A DNA stretch of 64,000 nt from Dryomyza anilis (taxonomy: Eukaryota > Arthropoda > Insecta > Diptera > Dryomyzidae), in contig OX638133.1 in assembly GCA_951804985.1 (NCBI GenBank), positions 48,023,983 to 48,087,982 of the forward strand, read 5' to 3'. The notes under the pieces were generated by a model. That model had not been told where the DNA came from. It did not search any database and saw nothing but the letters and a program-made list of their open reading frames with translations. Of the stretch, positions 21,346-34,108 are shown piece by piece (the first letter of the stretch is position 1; each line of letters opens with the position of its first letter). Position numbers and translations under genes: made by a program.

Positions 21346-22494
21346 CTGGTCGATCATAACTTTGTTGTTTCTTGTTGAATTTTCATAAATCTAAAAGTTC
21401 TGATAAGATAATTGAAGTTTCTTTTAATAACTGCAAAAATGTGTAGATTATCTTGCAAAATGATTTTTTAAAATTGAAAAATGTATTTAAATTTGAATTG
21501 TTTTGTCGTGTAATGAACTATAACTCAGGTCTTTCAAACCTATTTTAATAAAATAAAAAATTTTGGTAAGCTCATATAGCTTACATATTAAAAGTTAAAC
21601 ACTTTTAAAATAACTTCCGTAGATGCTGAGTTTTAATTACATAAGTAACTCAAGGTGGGAAAATGCGAATTTGCACACAGAAGTGCAAATTAAAAAAAAA
21701 CTCGAAGGGATATAGACATTCTGTACATGAGGATATTCAGTGATTTTCCTATCTAAAAATACAGGTGGGGATTTTTGTATACGGCATTTTGTGGAATTTA
21801 TAGCACAGTGTAATTAATATTATTTAAATCACGAAATGCGAAAAGTAAATGCATTAAAATCCGCGGTATTTCATGCACACAGAGCAAAAATGATACCTGT
21901 TCATTTCGTTCACAGCCTAAAAATATGTTTTAAAATAAAAAACAAGAACACTTTAATATTCATATACGCTGCAAAAAAAGGGCTCTTCAAATATAATTTT
22001 GCAGACATTACATATATTTTTGGAGCTTTATGCAAACAAAAATATTATTTCATTGTCAAACATTATTATAATAACAGCCAAACATATTTTTGTTTTCGTT
22101 CAAACAAACTTATGTTCAATATGAATAAATTTCGGCGTTATTGCAAATATATATATATGTTTGAATGTGAAAAACTTTTTATTTACAGTAAACATATTTA
22201 TGTTTACATTTTATTTTATTGTAAAAATAGTAAATTTAGTGCTAATATCTTCATTACACAATATTACTATTTTCCCTTTTTTTAAATTACATTTTTTATT
22301 TATATTATATAATTATAATCTTAAACTTTTATTTATTTTATTACACACCTTATATTTATACTTAATAATTTTATTTACATCTACTGTTCGTATTTTGAGT
22401 TCAGTGAATTAAGGATGAATTTGATACTTCACAAACAGTCACTATCTGGTATTAACGGTAATTGGCGTTAAGTACCGCCAATCTTACACCAAAA
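21346..22494. other. AT-rich DNA, possible decayed element at 21875-22405
   Basis: A 149-codon plus frame at 21836-22285 is Phe/Tyr/Lys/Ile-rich and looks like AT bias. The stretch from CACACAGAGCAAAAATGATACC near 21880 to TTTTGAGTTCAGTG near 22405 could be the ends of a CAC-type MITE, but the match is weak. Confidence 0.3.
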
Positions 22495-22535
22495 AGTACT
22501 TCTGAATTATATGAATAGTATAATTCAGAAGTACT
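22495..22535. repeat. Perfect 17 bp inverted repeat with 7 base loop
   Basis: AGTACTTCTGAATTATA and its exact complement flank TGAATAG. It lies just after a GC-richer stretch with self-complementary GGCGTTAAGTACCGCC-like sequence. It is probably a MITE tip or cruciform-prone remnant. Confidence 0.75.
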
Positions 22536-22976
22536 AAAGGCAAAGTTGTTATTTATTTGTGATATCGTAATGCCAAACATACATATAATCAAAATAATGC
22601 TATTATATTCGTTGTCACCCAGTAACAATCACGAATAATCACATACATATAATTCAAAGGACCTTTTATTGATATTGGGTGTGTTAAATAGCGGATATAT
22701 CAAACACACATATATTAATATCTGATGAAAAATATATTTTTCTACAGAAACATTAATTGATGTAAATCCGCGATTAAAGTAATTTATGTTTAAATATCTT
22801 ATAATAATATTTAAATCTGAACAAAATAATTATACAATTCAATTAAAATGTAATTAGATTTTAATCCTAATATTTATATGGTAATTTCGAATTACGTTAT
22901 AATCACATTCAAACATATTCAAACAAATCTTTTCTATCCGTGTACCAATTCATAATAAAATATTAGTAAAACTAAT

Positions 22977-23291
22977 GCCGCGGTAGCTCAGTGGTTAGTG
23001 CGTTGGACTGCGAGCCGAAAGGTCCCCGGTTCAAGACTGGACTGGGGCTAACAACATCTTTTCATAGAAACATTTTCTATACCGCGCTACCTCTCGTCAG
23101 TAAATGGCAAACCTACGAGAGTAAAACCATTGCCTATGAAAAAGCTCTCACCCGCCGTTCGGATTCGGCAATAAACTGTAGGTCCCCCCCACCACTTTGC
23201 GTACAAATATAACACGCACAGCTCAAAATGGTGAGAGAGCTCGGCCGAAGTTCTATACAGGACTGTAGCGCCAAACTATTATTATTATTAT
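22977..23291 (+). mobile_element. tRNA-derived SINE, full length
   Basis: It starts with the complete head GCCGCGGTAGCTCAGTGG, has the B-box-like GGTTCAAGACTGG near 23028, the family body, and an ATT-repeat tail ending at 23291. The target duplication is obscured by the AT-rich flanks. Like the others it should be transcribed, if at all, by pol III from the internal boxes. Confidence 0.88.
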
Positions 23292-25623
23292 GTCTTCTGA
23301 TTTATAGTTGACCGATGACCGTCTTTACTGCAAGCTGGTTTAAATAAAATGATTTAGCATGACTTGGCGTCATCTAACCTACATACATTATAGATGCAAG
23401 ATTCAACAAGATGTGTTTAAAATTCATCAAAACTTCTGTAATATTAAACAAATGAAATGTAAATGTACTACGCGTGTTGCCTTTAACCATAATTAAACAC
23501 CATAAATAAACATTTTGTGTTTAATATTACACACCAAATAAAATGTTTATGTAATTAATTAGATGTAATTAATATTAAACAATTTTTTACACACGCAATT
23601 GCGTATAAATGCACACAATTTAGAAATTACACACTTTTCCGTAGTAATTTCAAACTCAGTTTTTAGAGTGTATGTATGAAAGTCAGCCGTATTTGAGAAC
23701 TTTGAATTACAAAGTGTTTATTTTTCATTTAAAATAAATTTTATATTTTTATGTCACACTTTAAATTTTGACAGTAAAAACATTCTCTCAATGAGCATGA
23801 GATCGTATGCCCCTTATATAAGGCATGTCAAACAACACAGCTTCAACACAGCAAACGGAGAGGGAAAAAAACAGAAGACTAAATATAACCAACTATGTTT
23901 ACTGAAATTTTAATTAATATTAATAAAAATGTTAAAGAATAAAACCGAACATTTAATAACATTAGAAAATTAATTTTAAAATTTATTAAAAGTGTTATCA
24001 CAGATTTTAAAAATAATAAATGAATTAATATATATTAAAAAAAAATTGAGTTTATACATAACTTTGTTTTAATTTTAAAAATATATAAAGTTGCAAAGAA
24101 ATGTAATTTTATTAAATTGCTTGGCGTGATTTTTTTATTATAAATATATTTTTTTAAAAAGAAATTTATGATGTACAAAAATATATAACTTCAAAACTAA
24201 TCGGTAGATTTTTTTTATTTTTTTACGAAATACTAAAATATCAAGGTATTAAAAATTATCTTCTTTTGTTTCACAATAAATGTATAAAAACTTTAAATTT
24301 AAACAATTTTCTTGGAATTTTTGATATTAAAAAATATAAGAATGTCTTTAATATTTAAATATAAAATATTTTCATATAATATATGTTTTTCAATTCTATT
24401 TAGAAACAAATTGTCAGCTAGCTGGATGGTTTTTACTAGTTTTAAATATTATACATGGCATTTCATAAATGGCTTAACAATAATTTTTACTAGAATGTTT
24501 TTTCAATATACTCTTTTGGAAGAGAGACGACATCTAACTGACTAATGCCCAGTAGGATGTCCCGTTCTTATATGGAGAGTTTTTATTTTTCGAAAATCTT
24601 CTCACAATAGGTATCAAAATTTGCGTATGGATGAGTAGATTTATTATATATATATATAATTAGTTATTAAATCCAATATTACTTTTAGACCTCTACCGAA
24701 GTTGAAAACTTATTTTTATTTACGTATCATATGATGCATTTAATAAACATTAAAATATATAAATGAAGAATTATGTATTCACAAGGTATTAGTTCAAACT
24801 AGTTAAAATAGTTATTTAATGAAAAATAAAAATAGTTAAAACAATTAAAAACCAAAAAATATATTTACTTCAAAAACCAAAATCAGATATGACTATTTTT
24901 TTTGTTATTTAAATAAAAATATTAATAACGATTATTTTAGAAAAATTTACTCTTGTAATTAAAAGAAGGCATCTGAGATCTTGATGATAAAGTAGCCTTA
25001 TTGTTCATTGCATTTAAAATGCGTCCTTGTATATGTTTTCTAGAATCGAACAACATGGACATCAACAAATTCTCAGGATAAGCGAAAATAGCTTTCCTTT
25101 CTATTCTCAATTCTTCCGGTGTATACCGAGAGAAAAACAGCATTTTAAAAATGTGTAGAGGTCCATATTTAAAAGATGACTACTGCCGCAGATCAATCTG
25201 ATAATCCATACCGGTCACAAATGTATTTTTAATAACCATTTGTCTGCTATTTATTTGGTCCAAAAAAAATTTATTTCGTTAACAGGAACTTTTCTATCTT
25301 TAAAATAACAGCAACTATCAAACTTATAGGACGCAATATGAAATAATTTGAAATTGCCAAATTGTATAAAAGATTTTAACTTAAGCTCATAATTTTATTT
25401 CTGTACTCGGATATCTTTTTAAAGTCATATTTATATTAAAATTTGTTTTTAGTAATTGAATTATCCGATCATGAGAGAAAATCGGAAGTGACATCTTTTT
25501 CCAAAATTATTCAATTTTACGACTAACAATATTAAAAACTTCGGAATTAGATGGGTGTTATCCAGGTCGCTTTTGATATTTGCCTAATAATTGTATAACC
25601 ATCCAATTATATATCCAATTATA
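23292..25623. other. AT-rich DNA with one promoter-like motif
   Basis: CCTTATATAAGG at about 23812-23823 is a 12 bp palindrome containing a TATA box, followed 25-35 bases later by CACAGCTTCAACACAGC. This looks like a core promoter or an LTR piece, but no downstream frame supports it. A 68-codon minus frame at 24937-25143 reads plausibly as protein but is alone. The rest holds nothing I can name. Confidence 0.3.
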
Positions 25624-25775
25624 CACGGTAGAAGTATTAGAGTTTTTGTTCTTCGTAGGCGTCCCGTACTTCTGTCAAACGCCTGAAGATACTGTCAAAC
25701 TTCCCGTGCTTATGTCAAAATGTTGTATGGAATAAGACAATTTTGTGAGAGGCGTTCTGGGATACTTCTACCTTG
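25624..25775. mobile_element. Small MITE, 152 bp
   Basis: The ends CACGGTAGAAGTAT and ATACTTCTACCTTG are inverted copies with small mismatches. The interior has two CTGTCAAAC-containing repeats. It lies after ATTATA. Superfamily unknown. Confidence 0.55.
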
Positions 25776-26794
25776 TTATTGTATCATGGTAATATCAAAA
25801 AATTTTGTTTTCTTGAAAAATGATTTTGAAAACAATATTTTGTTTCAACAATTTTTATTGCGATTAGTTCTGTAGTTGCCGATTTGTCGGAATGATATTT
25901 TTGTCAGAGTTCCAAGTTTTTAAATTTCGTGTAAATAATCCTCTTGAAATATACTCTGAAATGCTATTCACAAAAACGTTTATTTATAAAACAATTAAGG
26001 AGTACAAAATCTTATGAAAGAAACCGCGGTTCTAAAAAATTGCAGCCAAACATGGCTAAATTGAATGCAGACATTGTAAAGAATTGTAAAAAAGCGTAGT
26101 CAGAAAAATGCGTAAATCAAAAAAAAAGGTCAAAAATATAAATGTCGAATGAAAATGTTGAATTAGGAAATTTTATCAAAAATATCGGAAGAATGAATAT
26201 ATCATCGTTGTAGAATGAAATGTCACCAAATACGTTTTTATGAAAAACTTAATTTTCGAGTTTGTTGATAAATATTATAAAAAGCAATTGATGCATTTTT
26301 AAAGTTGAAAAATCAACTAATAGATTTACATTTTCTTATCATGTGGTAAAAATATTGAGAGGATCGATTAAAAGTTGACAAAGTTTTAAATATTTTTGTA
26401 AATGAATAATTGTAATTTTGAAAATGTTTTTGGTGACTTTTCGTTCTACAACGCGTGTATTTTCGAATATAAAGCACCTACTATACGCATAAATGCAAAA
26501 ATTCAAAATTAACATAGCTCTCAACCTTTGAGAGCCAGTAGAAGTCTAAGAATAGGCTTTGAAAATTAAAAAAATATTTATATCGTATTCAGTAATTCAA
26601 TAGCCAACTTTTAATAGATATTGTACTAATAAATTCGGTAATAAAAATTTTGTGACACACTAATGCCCAGGTCATAGTTCTATTGAAAGATTTGAAGAAA
26701 CAACAACAACAGGCAATGATCATACGGACCGTTTCGGATACAACCAAGTAGCATCAGTGATCTTTGTGTCATGACGTATTGATAACAACAAATA
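25776..26794. other. AT-rich DNA, no feature
   Basis: No terminal repeats, no credible frame and no match to other parts of the window. Confidence 0.4.
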
Positions 26795-27273
26795 ATTCGT
26801 ATGTGGGCCATTCCACACCAAATCGACCAGCTGTTGGAACTCATCTTCTTCGATTTCAATAAAATTTGGGCAAACCATAAAGGGTATCGAGATATGCATT
26901 TTTTATTTTTTCGCCCACTACTTCCAGAGATACCCTAGTAGAAATTTGCCCGATGCGCTATCGGGAAATGATCAGTTTTTCAACGGGTAAGCCCTATTAG
27001 AGCTTATGATGCTCACCGTAGCAGGGTTTCCATTATCTAAACAGTCAATGGTCCCGATCATAACTACATTAGTTGTTCCTCATAATGTAATTTGAATCTG
27101 GCAATTACCGGGATTTAATGAGGAAAACATTTTTACCTAAATGCTTCCCAATATCGCAATTTGAACATAACTTAACATCATTTCACCAATGTTAAATGTT
27201 TTGCAAAACCCGTTTTTTTTTCAAAAGATATAAAATATGTGATCATTAAAATTATCATCTTAATTAAAAACGA

Positions 27274-27360
27274 GTTGGGAAAGTTAGGTCACATGGAGCG
27301 GACTTTTATAGTCGGTCGGGCCCGACTATGGAATACCCTACAAATTGGTGGGAATATTAT
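27274..27360 (+). repeat. Dispersed GTCGG-type repeat
   Basis: TTAGGTCACATGGAGCGGAC followed by TATAGTCGGTCGGGCCCGAC recurs in diverged form at 53586-53660 and, inverted, at 63720-63815. It is non-coding; I do not know the parent element. Confidence 0.55.
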
Positions 27361-30002
27361 TGTGGGATATTTAATTGTATACCTTAATTTTAAAGTTTTT
27401 AATAATGCTGAACCTCACCACCCTCAGAATATTATTCACATATCAGAAATTTAATTTAAAAAATGTATATAAAGGTATAAAAAAAACTAATAAAACTAAA
27501 TAAAAATTAGACAAATATAATTGGGCGGACCACGCCTATATTTTAAATTTTGTAAGGCAAATATTTCATAGATTTGATTTTAATAATTTACAGTTCAAAT
27601 TTCCACTATGAAATAATGAGAAAAAGGTGGGCGGATTACGCCCAAAATATGGACCACATATTTTTGTATGAAATATAACAATATGTTTTAAATTTTATAA
27701 CTATATCTTGAATACTTTTCGAGTTATTAGTTCCTAAAGAGTTATATAAAAGTGACTTGTATGGGAGGTAGGCGTGTCCGTTGAAATACTTACACTTAAC
27801 AACAAATCTTTTTGTTTGTTAACATCATAATCATATGTTACTTTTGTCACCTAGGTTACAGTGTTGCATAAGTACATTCTTTTGCACTACTTATAGTACC
27901 ATTTTAAAAATTAATGCTTAAAATTTTCCGTTTTAAACTCCTGAATTTAAAACATAAGGCATTTATTTATTAGTTCAGAGCAAATGGAGTACAGCACAAC
28001 CTGTAAAACTTCGTGCTTCGTGTTTTTTTTATATGGTCGGATCAGTCAGTGCTTTAAATTCGTGTTTTTTATTGCCACAGAGCGCTCGCTGAACGAGCTC
28101 TTACTGCTCTCAATTTATTATTCGAGCAGACTAAGCTCAAGCAAAAAATGCATTCCTGCCATTTCTTTTTTCACGCAAATGACAGTCAAAATTTCACAAA
28201 ACTGAAACTAAAAAGTGATAAATTTATTAAATAGAGCCAATGGACGAAATAAAATGGAAAATAAGAGGAAAGTTCGTTATTTAGTTAGGTACTAATAATT
28301 AGAGTTAAATTCGTTTATTTATAAACTTTTGCAAAAACATAAAAAATTTCATTTGTAGCTGCAGCTACTCAAAGTGTAACAAAATTTAAACTGATCAAAC
28401 AGAGTAAATTATGAGTGAAGAATCAACCCGTAAAATCACGGATTAATATTCAATTACAATAGTTATTAATAAAAAAAGTACTTAAAAAGTGGTATTCAAA
28501 GCACTTTTTGAAATTGCAGTAAACCCTGTCCTGTCGGATCACAACAGAAAAAACAGATGATTTTGAAGTTTCGCATTTCGATTTTGTTGTTCACATTTCG
28601 ATAACACTTGTGTTTTCTTAAATATAATTTTAAAACGCACATTAAAATATAAAATAATAATATTTTGGCCGAGCTTGACTATTTTTGCAGTGCGTGTTAT
28701 ATATATATATCAATTCGCCAGCATTAATGACGTCTGCCAGTTTTTGTTGCTCCAGTTATTGTTGCTTAAGCTGAAGGCTGGAAAAAATCCGAATTTAAAA
28801 AAATAAAACACTCCATCAGATTTTTTTTTTTGGTTTTTATTGGATTTTTTATTTAAATAACATAATTTCAATAGGATTTATCGGTTGTCCCACTCTTTCG
28901 CTGCCGAGAGCTGCTAAAAACATTTGGTTGAAACATACTTTGTAGAGTAAATTAACCGTTTTGGATCTGGAATTGGATCAGATATGGATATTTACGCCGT
29001 TTCCCTCTGTATACTGAATTAGTCATATGGACGAGGAAATGAAACGGCCTACGTTTCTGATCAAATCTATTTTAAATTTCATCTTTATAACAGGAAAACT
29101 ATCCAGAGTCTAATAGATTCAATTAAATAGAATCATAAAATCGACTTGAATAAATCCATAGTTTCGGCGACTAAATTATTTCGATCTACATAAATGTTTA
29201 CATATTGACCGCTGAAACTATTTATTGCTGCTGACCACTAAAATGATTTTGTTATCCACTCGGTTTTCATTGTATATGTGAAAATGTTTATTCCAATTTA
29301 CTTTCAAAACTTTGGATAATTTCTTTATCGACTTCTTCCGAGTTTTCATCCAGCAGTGGACCAAATAATTGTTTTCGATTAAGTGGTTTATATCAAATTC
29401 TTAAATTTTCAAAAAATAAATATATATTGCTGAAAAAAACAATAAAATCCAAAATGGCGGATTTTTTTTTAAGTGGATATAATTCAAATAAATATGCCAG
29501 CCCTGCTCAAGCTGGTTGAATAGGCCAAGCACATTCCAACATTCAACGAGCTTCATTGGATGACCTGGTGGCCATAATGAGGGATCACTCCGGTGAAATG
29601 CGTTTATATAATTATTTTCCGACAACATTTTCAATATCTTTTTTGAACTTAGATTCTAGCATATATAAAATTCGATTTGCGCACGCTTAACGCAACCACA
29701 ATCCATTACACGCATCAATAACCTTCATCAAACTTTTAAAATATGTGAACCATATTCGGACCGTTAAACAAGTCTCCGACTTTTGTTAAAGGTATTAATT
29801 AAAGGAAATAAAATAATAATCTTAATATAAATAATATAAAATAAATTCATTATGCAGCAACAAGATGCGTCGTCACAGTTTATGCCGTCAATAATCACAC
29901 GGGCACACGGAACACACGATACCCTTTGAGGAGATACGGCCTCTGCTTCTGAAAAAGACGATCAGCGATAAAGCAGGTGGCTCTAAAAGACTTTCTTTAG
30001 AT

Positions 30003-30172
30003 CGGGCATGTTCCAACATTCGACCGAATTCTGATAGAATTTTATATGATAATTTTTAATTTTGCAATACAAATATTTGCTTTTCATGTGAATTCAATCG
30101 GTTTGCCTTGGAATACAAAATTTTGTTTTATATATTTTTATATTTAATTCGATCGAAATGCTGGAACATGCC
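30003..30172. mobile_element. Small fold-back, CGGGCATGTTCC ends
   Basis: CGGGCATGTTCCAACATTCG on the left and the complement of GGCATGTTCCAGCATTTCG on the right. A second copy of the ends lies at 30310-30524 (CGGGCATGTATTCGATC and the complement of CGGGCATGTTACAGCTTTCG). Two tandem MITEs, or one that duplicated, inside the 4 kb TA element. Confidence 0.55.
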
Positions 30173-32010
30173 TGTATTTACATTCATTTGGTGGCAGACA
30201 AATTCCAAATCGTTTGAAGCTTTTAAAATAGAAATATAAAAAAAATCGTATCAGAGTTTTGCAAGCAATGCGAGCGGGATCATCCATCAAATAAATGTTC
30301 TTTATTGTACGGGCATGTATTCGATCAGAATTCATATGTGCATTTGCAAACAAGCGTTTTTAAATTCGATTCCAATTTATTTTTCAAATAAATTCAATCC
30401 TCTTGCTTTGACTTGAACTATTTGAATTCACTTGTAAAACTTTATTTGTATTCGGACTTCAAATTTAAAACCGTTTGTTTACAAATGGTTATATAAAATT
30501 CAATCGAAAGCTGTAACATGCCCGGTAATTTAATTTTATAAATATTTTAAACAAATATGTGATGTTCTTATGATAATGTAATATGTAAGTACATTACTCT
30601 TTATATGGTTTATTAAATATACTATGCTAAATTTAATATTGTATTTTTTTCATCGTGTGTTCGTAGGGTTTTGGTTGAGAACACTTTTTTGCTCATGTTC
30701 TGACAAGGAAATTGTCGGGTAAATAATGAAATGGGGACTTACCCGATCAGTGCATGATCATGGCCTGAGGTGAGTACATGATCAGGGCACTGCGTTACAA
30801 GGACATCGTGCCCATGATTTTTACCTCGTTTGGGCCTCGTCATAACCCGATCATCTCAAATAATGGTATGATCAGTTCATGACCATGGCCCTACCCAAAT
30901 TTCTACTAGGGTAAAGTGGTTCAAATTTACAAAAAATAGGCCAAAAACCTATGGTTGTTCATATTTCAATATCTATAAAGTAGAAATACTAGATAGCCTT
31001 TAATAGCTCGTTTTAAAGCTAATAAAACAAGCTTTTATACCAATTAAGTTGTAACTTCTATACTTGTGACTTCAAAATGGATGTCCTTAAAAAGGACCCT
31101 TTTTAAAATTCTGAAAAAATCACATATTTTGGTTAATTTAATATAAATGTTCATGCCAAATTTCAAGATGGTATTTTGCTTCCATCATATTTTAAAAATT
31201 AATTTTATAAATTTTTACATATTTTTTGTATTGAAAAAAATATTTTTTTTTCAAAAGTAAAATTTGGAATAATTTTTCAATGATTTTGTAATTCTGATTT
31301 CTAAAATGGCATCAGTTTCATCAAATTGTCTCTAGTTTTTGAGATATATATCATTTTTCGAAAATCGTAAAAACTACATGCCAAAATCAATATCTCAAAA
31401 ACTAGATTGAATATGATAAAACTGACTTCATTTTAGAAATCAGAGTTACGTATATATTCAGAAATTAATATAACTTTTACTGCAGAAATTTTTTTTCTAT
31501 ACAAAAAATAAATAAAAATTTAGAAAATTATTTTTTAAAATATGATGCCACCAAAATACCATCTTGCAATTTTGCATGAACATTTATAATAAATTGACGA
31601 AATTTTTTTCAGAATTTTAAAAAGGGTCCCTTTTAAAGACATCAATTAGGAAGTGCAAGAATAATGACCACGGGCCATATGTTTACTTTAAGAAGTTACA
31701 ATTGTTCTGAAAGCTTGTTCTATTAGCTTTAAAACGAGCCATCAACGGAGTTTCTAGCAATTCTAGTTTAAGAGATTTTAATTAAGATTTTAATATATAC
31801 AACTATACAAAAGTGATTTTTCTCCCATTTTTTGTAACTTTGAGCCACTGTATCTCTGGAAGTAGTGGGCGAAAATAATAAAAAAAAATGGTCAGTACAT
31901 ATCTGGACACCCTTTATCAGTTGCCCAAATTTTATTGAAATCGAAAAGGTAAAATCTCAAATTTGACTTTTTTTGGTCGATTTGGTGTGGAATGGCCCAT
32001 ATACGAATTC

Positions 32011-32103
32011 GGTGTGGTTGGGTCTCGAACTCATGCCGTCAGAAACGTCGGGAGTTGGTAGTCAAGCGCGCAAGGTGCTCGGATACTGAACCACACAACC
32101 ATC
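32011..32103 (-). mobile_element. tRNA-like head of a second SINE type (mirrored at 39165-39257)
   Basis: On the minus strand: GATGGTTGTGTGGTTCAGTA (A-box-like) followed about 65 bases later by GAGTTCGAGACCC (a good B box, GGTTCGANNCC-like) and a closing CCAACCACACC that can pair with the start. This cloverleaf-like layout indicates a tRNA-derived head. No anticodon stem is convincing, so it is not a functional tRNA. Confidence 0.5.
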
Positions 32104-33050
32104 ACTCTTCTAAGTTGCAATTGTGCCTTTTTTACCTTTTAATAATCAAGTAATATTGTTTTTATTCAATATTTATATTTATTGTAAAGTTTTGTATTTC
32201 CCTTTGCTATATTTCACCGGCATATATAAAAAATGTATGTTATGGCATAGTTTTGTACGTCTAACACCGAAAACGAACATTACATTATTGTTCGACTATT
32301 AAAAATAAAAGGAGAGAATAATAATTGAAACTTAAAAATCTCAAAAACTGAACCGTATTTAACAAAACCATTTTCGGAATCAGCTCCAGTATCAAATAAA
32401 GGCGGAATCAGAATAAAACAAGATACGAAAATTTTGACTTTTATTAAAAAAAAACGACAAGTTTTTAACCAAGAATCTTGCTTTACACAAACTGGAATTG
32501 TAATAATTATAACATTTTTTTTTAGTAAGGAAATCTTTTTGTTTTAGAGACATTCCCCACACCAAATCTACCAGAGTTCAAGACTCACCTTCTTCTTAGA
32601 TACAGTGGACCAAAGTTCCAAAAAATTAATCAATAATCACTTTTTAGTGGTTTTAGAGAAAAATTCTTGACCGTAGAATGCTGCAACCACATTTTAAGGA
32701 TATTAAAATAAACTTCGTCATAATTCCTAAATCCAAACATCTAATCAGTGGTCATTGTCCTTGCTATTTAAATTGTTTGTTCATAAAAAGGAATTCTTTT
32801 CAAATTTATTCAAATATCAATATTATATACAGTATTTTAAAAAACACAATTTTTCAATATTTTTAAGTATTGTTTGAACCGAAAACCAAAAAATATGGTA
32901 ACCAGTCTGCCTTGTGATTTATGCGTCGAAGTTTTCTCGAACTAACTCGGATAACAAAAATCCAATTCATGTTAGGATATTTAAACGTTTTTCACATCAA
33001 TATCACAATGTTTTTCAAATAAATTTCGATATATTTGAACTATATTGCAT

Positions 33051-33714
33051 CAAATATTAATCCAGAATCGTTTTTATAATCGTTTCGAAAAAAACTGCGA
33101 TATGTCGCTTTGAACTATTTTTGCAGTTTTAGTACGATTTTGACTTCCATATTGGTACAAGATCTAATTCGATATCGTACGATTTTTCCGACATAAAAAG
33201 TTGCAACAATTTTGGATGATTTTGTGATGTCTGTTTTATAAAATTTTCTCTAGTAATTGAAATATACTCCATTATAAATACCTGAGACAAAATTTTTGGC
33301 AGGATCAAAGAAGTTCGGACATTTTTTTTTATACATTTCAAACAGACAAAAATCGCACCATTTTTTATCCAGCGGTGCTTTTAAATATTAATCCAGAATC
33401 GTTTTTATAATCGTTTCGAAAAAAACTGCGATATGTCGCTTTGAACTATTTTTGCAGTTTTAGTACGATTTTGACTTCCATATTGGTACAAGATCTAATT
33501 CGATATCGTACGATTTTTCCGACATAAAAAGTTGCAACAATTTTGGATGATTTTGAGATGTCTGTTTTATAAAATTTTCTCTAGTAATTGAAATATACTC
33601 CATTATAAATACCTGAGACAAAATTTTTGGGAGAATCAAAGAAGTTCGAACATTTTTTTTTTTATACATTTCAAACAGACAAAAATCGCACCATTTTTTA
33701 TCCAGCGGTGCTTT
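33051..33714. repeat. 331 bp tandem duplication (mirrored in the right arm)
   Basis: Two copies starting AATATTAATCCAGAATCG at 33052 and 33385, nearly identical (GGCAGG against GGGAGA is one difference). Each contains the same 69-70 codon minus frame. The duplication is present in both palindrome arms, so it predates the inversion. Confidence 0.9.
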
Positions 33715-34108
33715 TAATGAAAATCATTAAAAAATTTGAATATCTTAACAGTATATTTTATTTTACAACCGAAGAACCAAATATAAAAAAGAAGACCGGG
33801 ATTGAAGACTGAAATCCCGTAATTTTCGGGATTAGAAAATACTATAAATAGTATATAAAGTGCTGCTATTCATGAAAAGAAAAACTATGAATGCATTTAT
33901 TCACTGTGTCAATGAGAAATATTAAACTAACATATTTTTGAATTATTTTTATTGTTATTTATTTTCTTTAATTCATTTTTGTATTTTATTTCTTTTCGAA
34001 ATATGAAATAAACTAAATGTAAATTTTGTATGCATCATCTGAATCTAATTCCGTATTACAGTTTCTTTTTAATTACACTGCACAACAATATTGAATACAA
34101 TGGCCTTA

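Larger units (their letters stand above)
26933..30911. mobile_element. 3.98 kb element with CCCTAG ends and TA target duplication
   Basis: It begins CCCTAGTAGAAATTTG and ends CAAATTTCTACTAGGG, a perfect 16 bp terminal inverted repeat. It is flanked by TA on both sides (26931-26932 and 30912-30913). Removing it restores a GAGATA-AAGTGG junction that aligns with GAGATACAGTGG-type sequence in the opposite arm of the host fold-back. A TA duplication suggests a Tc1/mariner-type enzyme; the CCC start is not typical of that group. Near both ends are repeated TGATCA/CCCGAT motifs. It has no transposase frame in nearly 4 kb, so it is non-autonomous or decayed. Confidence 0.75.
26795..32008. mobile_element. 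CCACACCAAATC fold-back element, split by another insertion
   Basis: Outer ends are inverted copies: 26795-26930 and 31850-32008 share AATTCGTAT, GGGCCATTCCACACCAAATC, GATTTCAATAAAATTTGGGC and TTTTCGCCCACTACTTCCAG in matching order. The right part (30912-32008) is itself a fold-back centred near 31385, with long imperfect arms. Joining 26930 to 30912 would give an element of about 1.2 kb in which the outer and inner arms pair throughout. It has no protein frame. A 4 kb TA-flanked element sits in the left arm. Relatives lie at 20620-21345 and 32551 onward. Confidence 0.8.

Noticed and set aside
21836..22285. 149-codon plus-strand frame
   Set aside because: Residues are dominated by Phe, Tyr, Lys and Ile as expected from AT-rich DNA; no motif, no composition change at its edges.
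22977..23050. tRNA gene at the SINE heads
   Set aside because: The anticodon stem does not pair well, there is no terminator after the head, and each copy continues into the same SINE body.
24937..25143. 68-codon minus frame starting MLFFSRYTPEELRIERKAIF
   Set aside because: It reads plausibly, but there is no family match, no second exon and no composition shift strong enough to call a gene.
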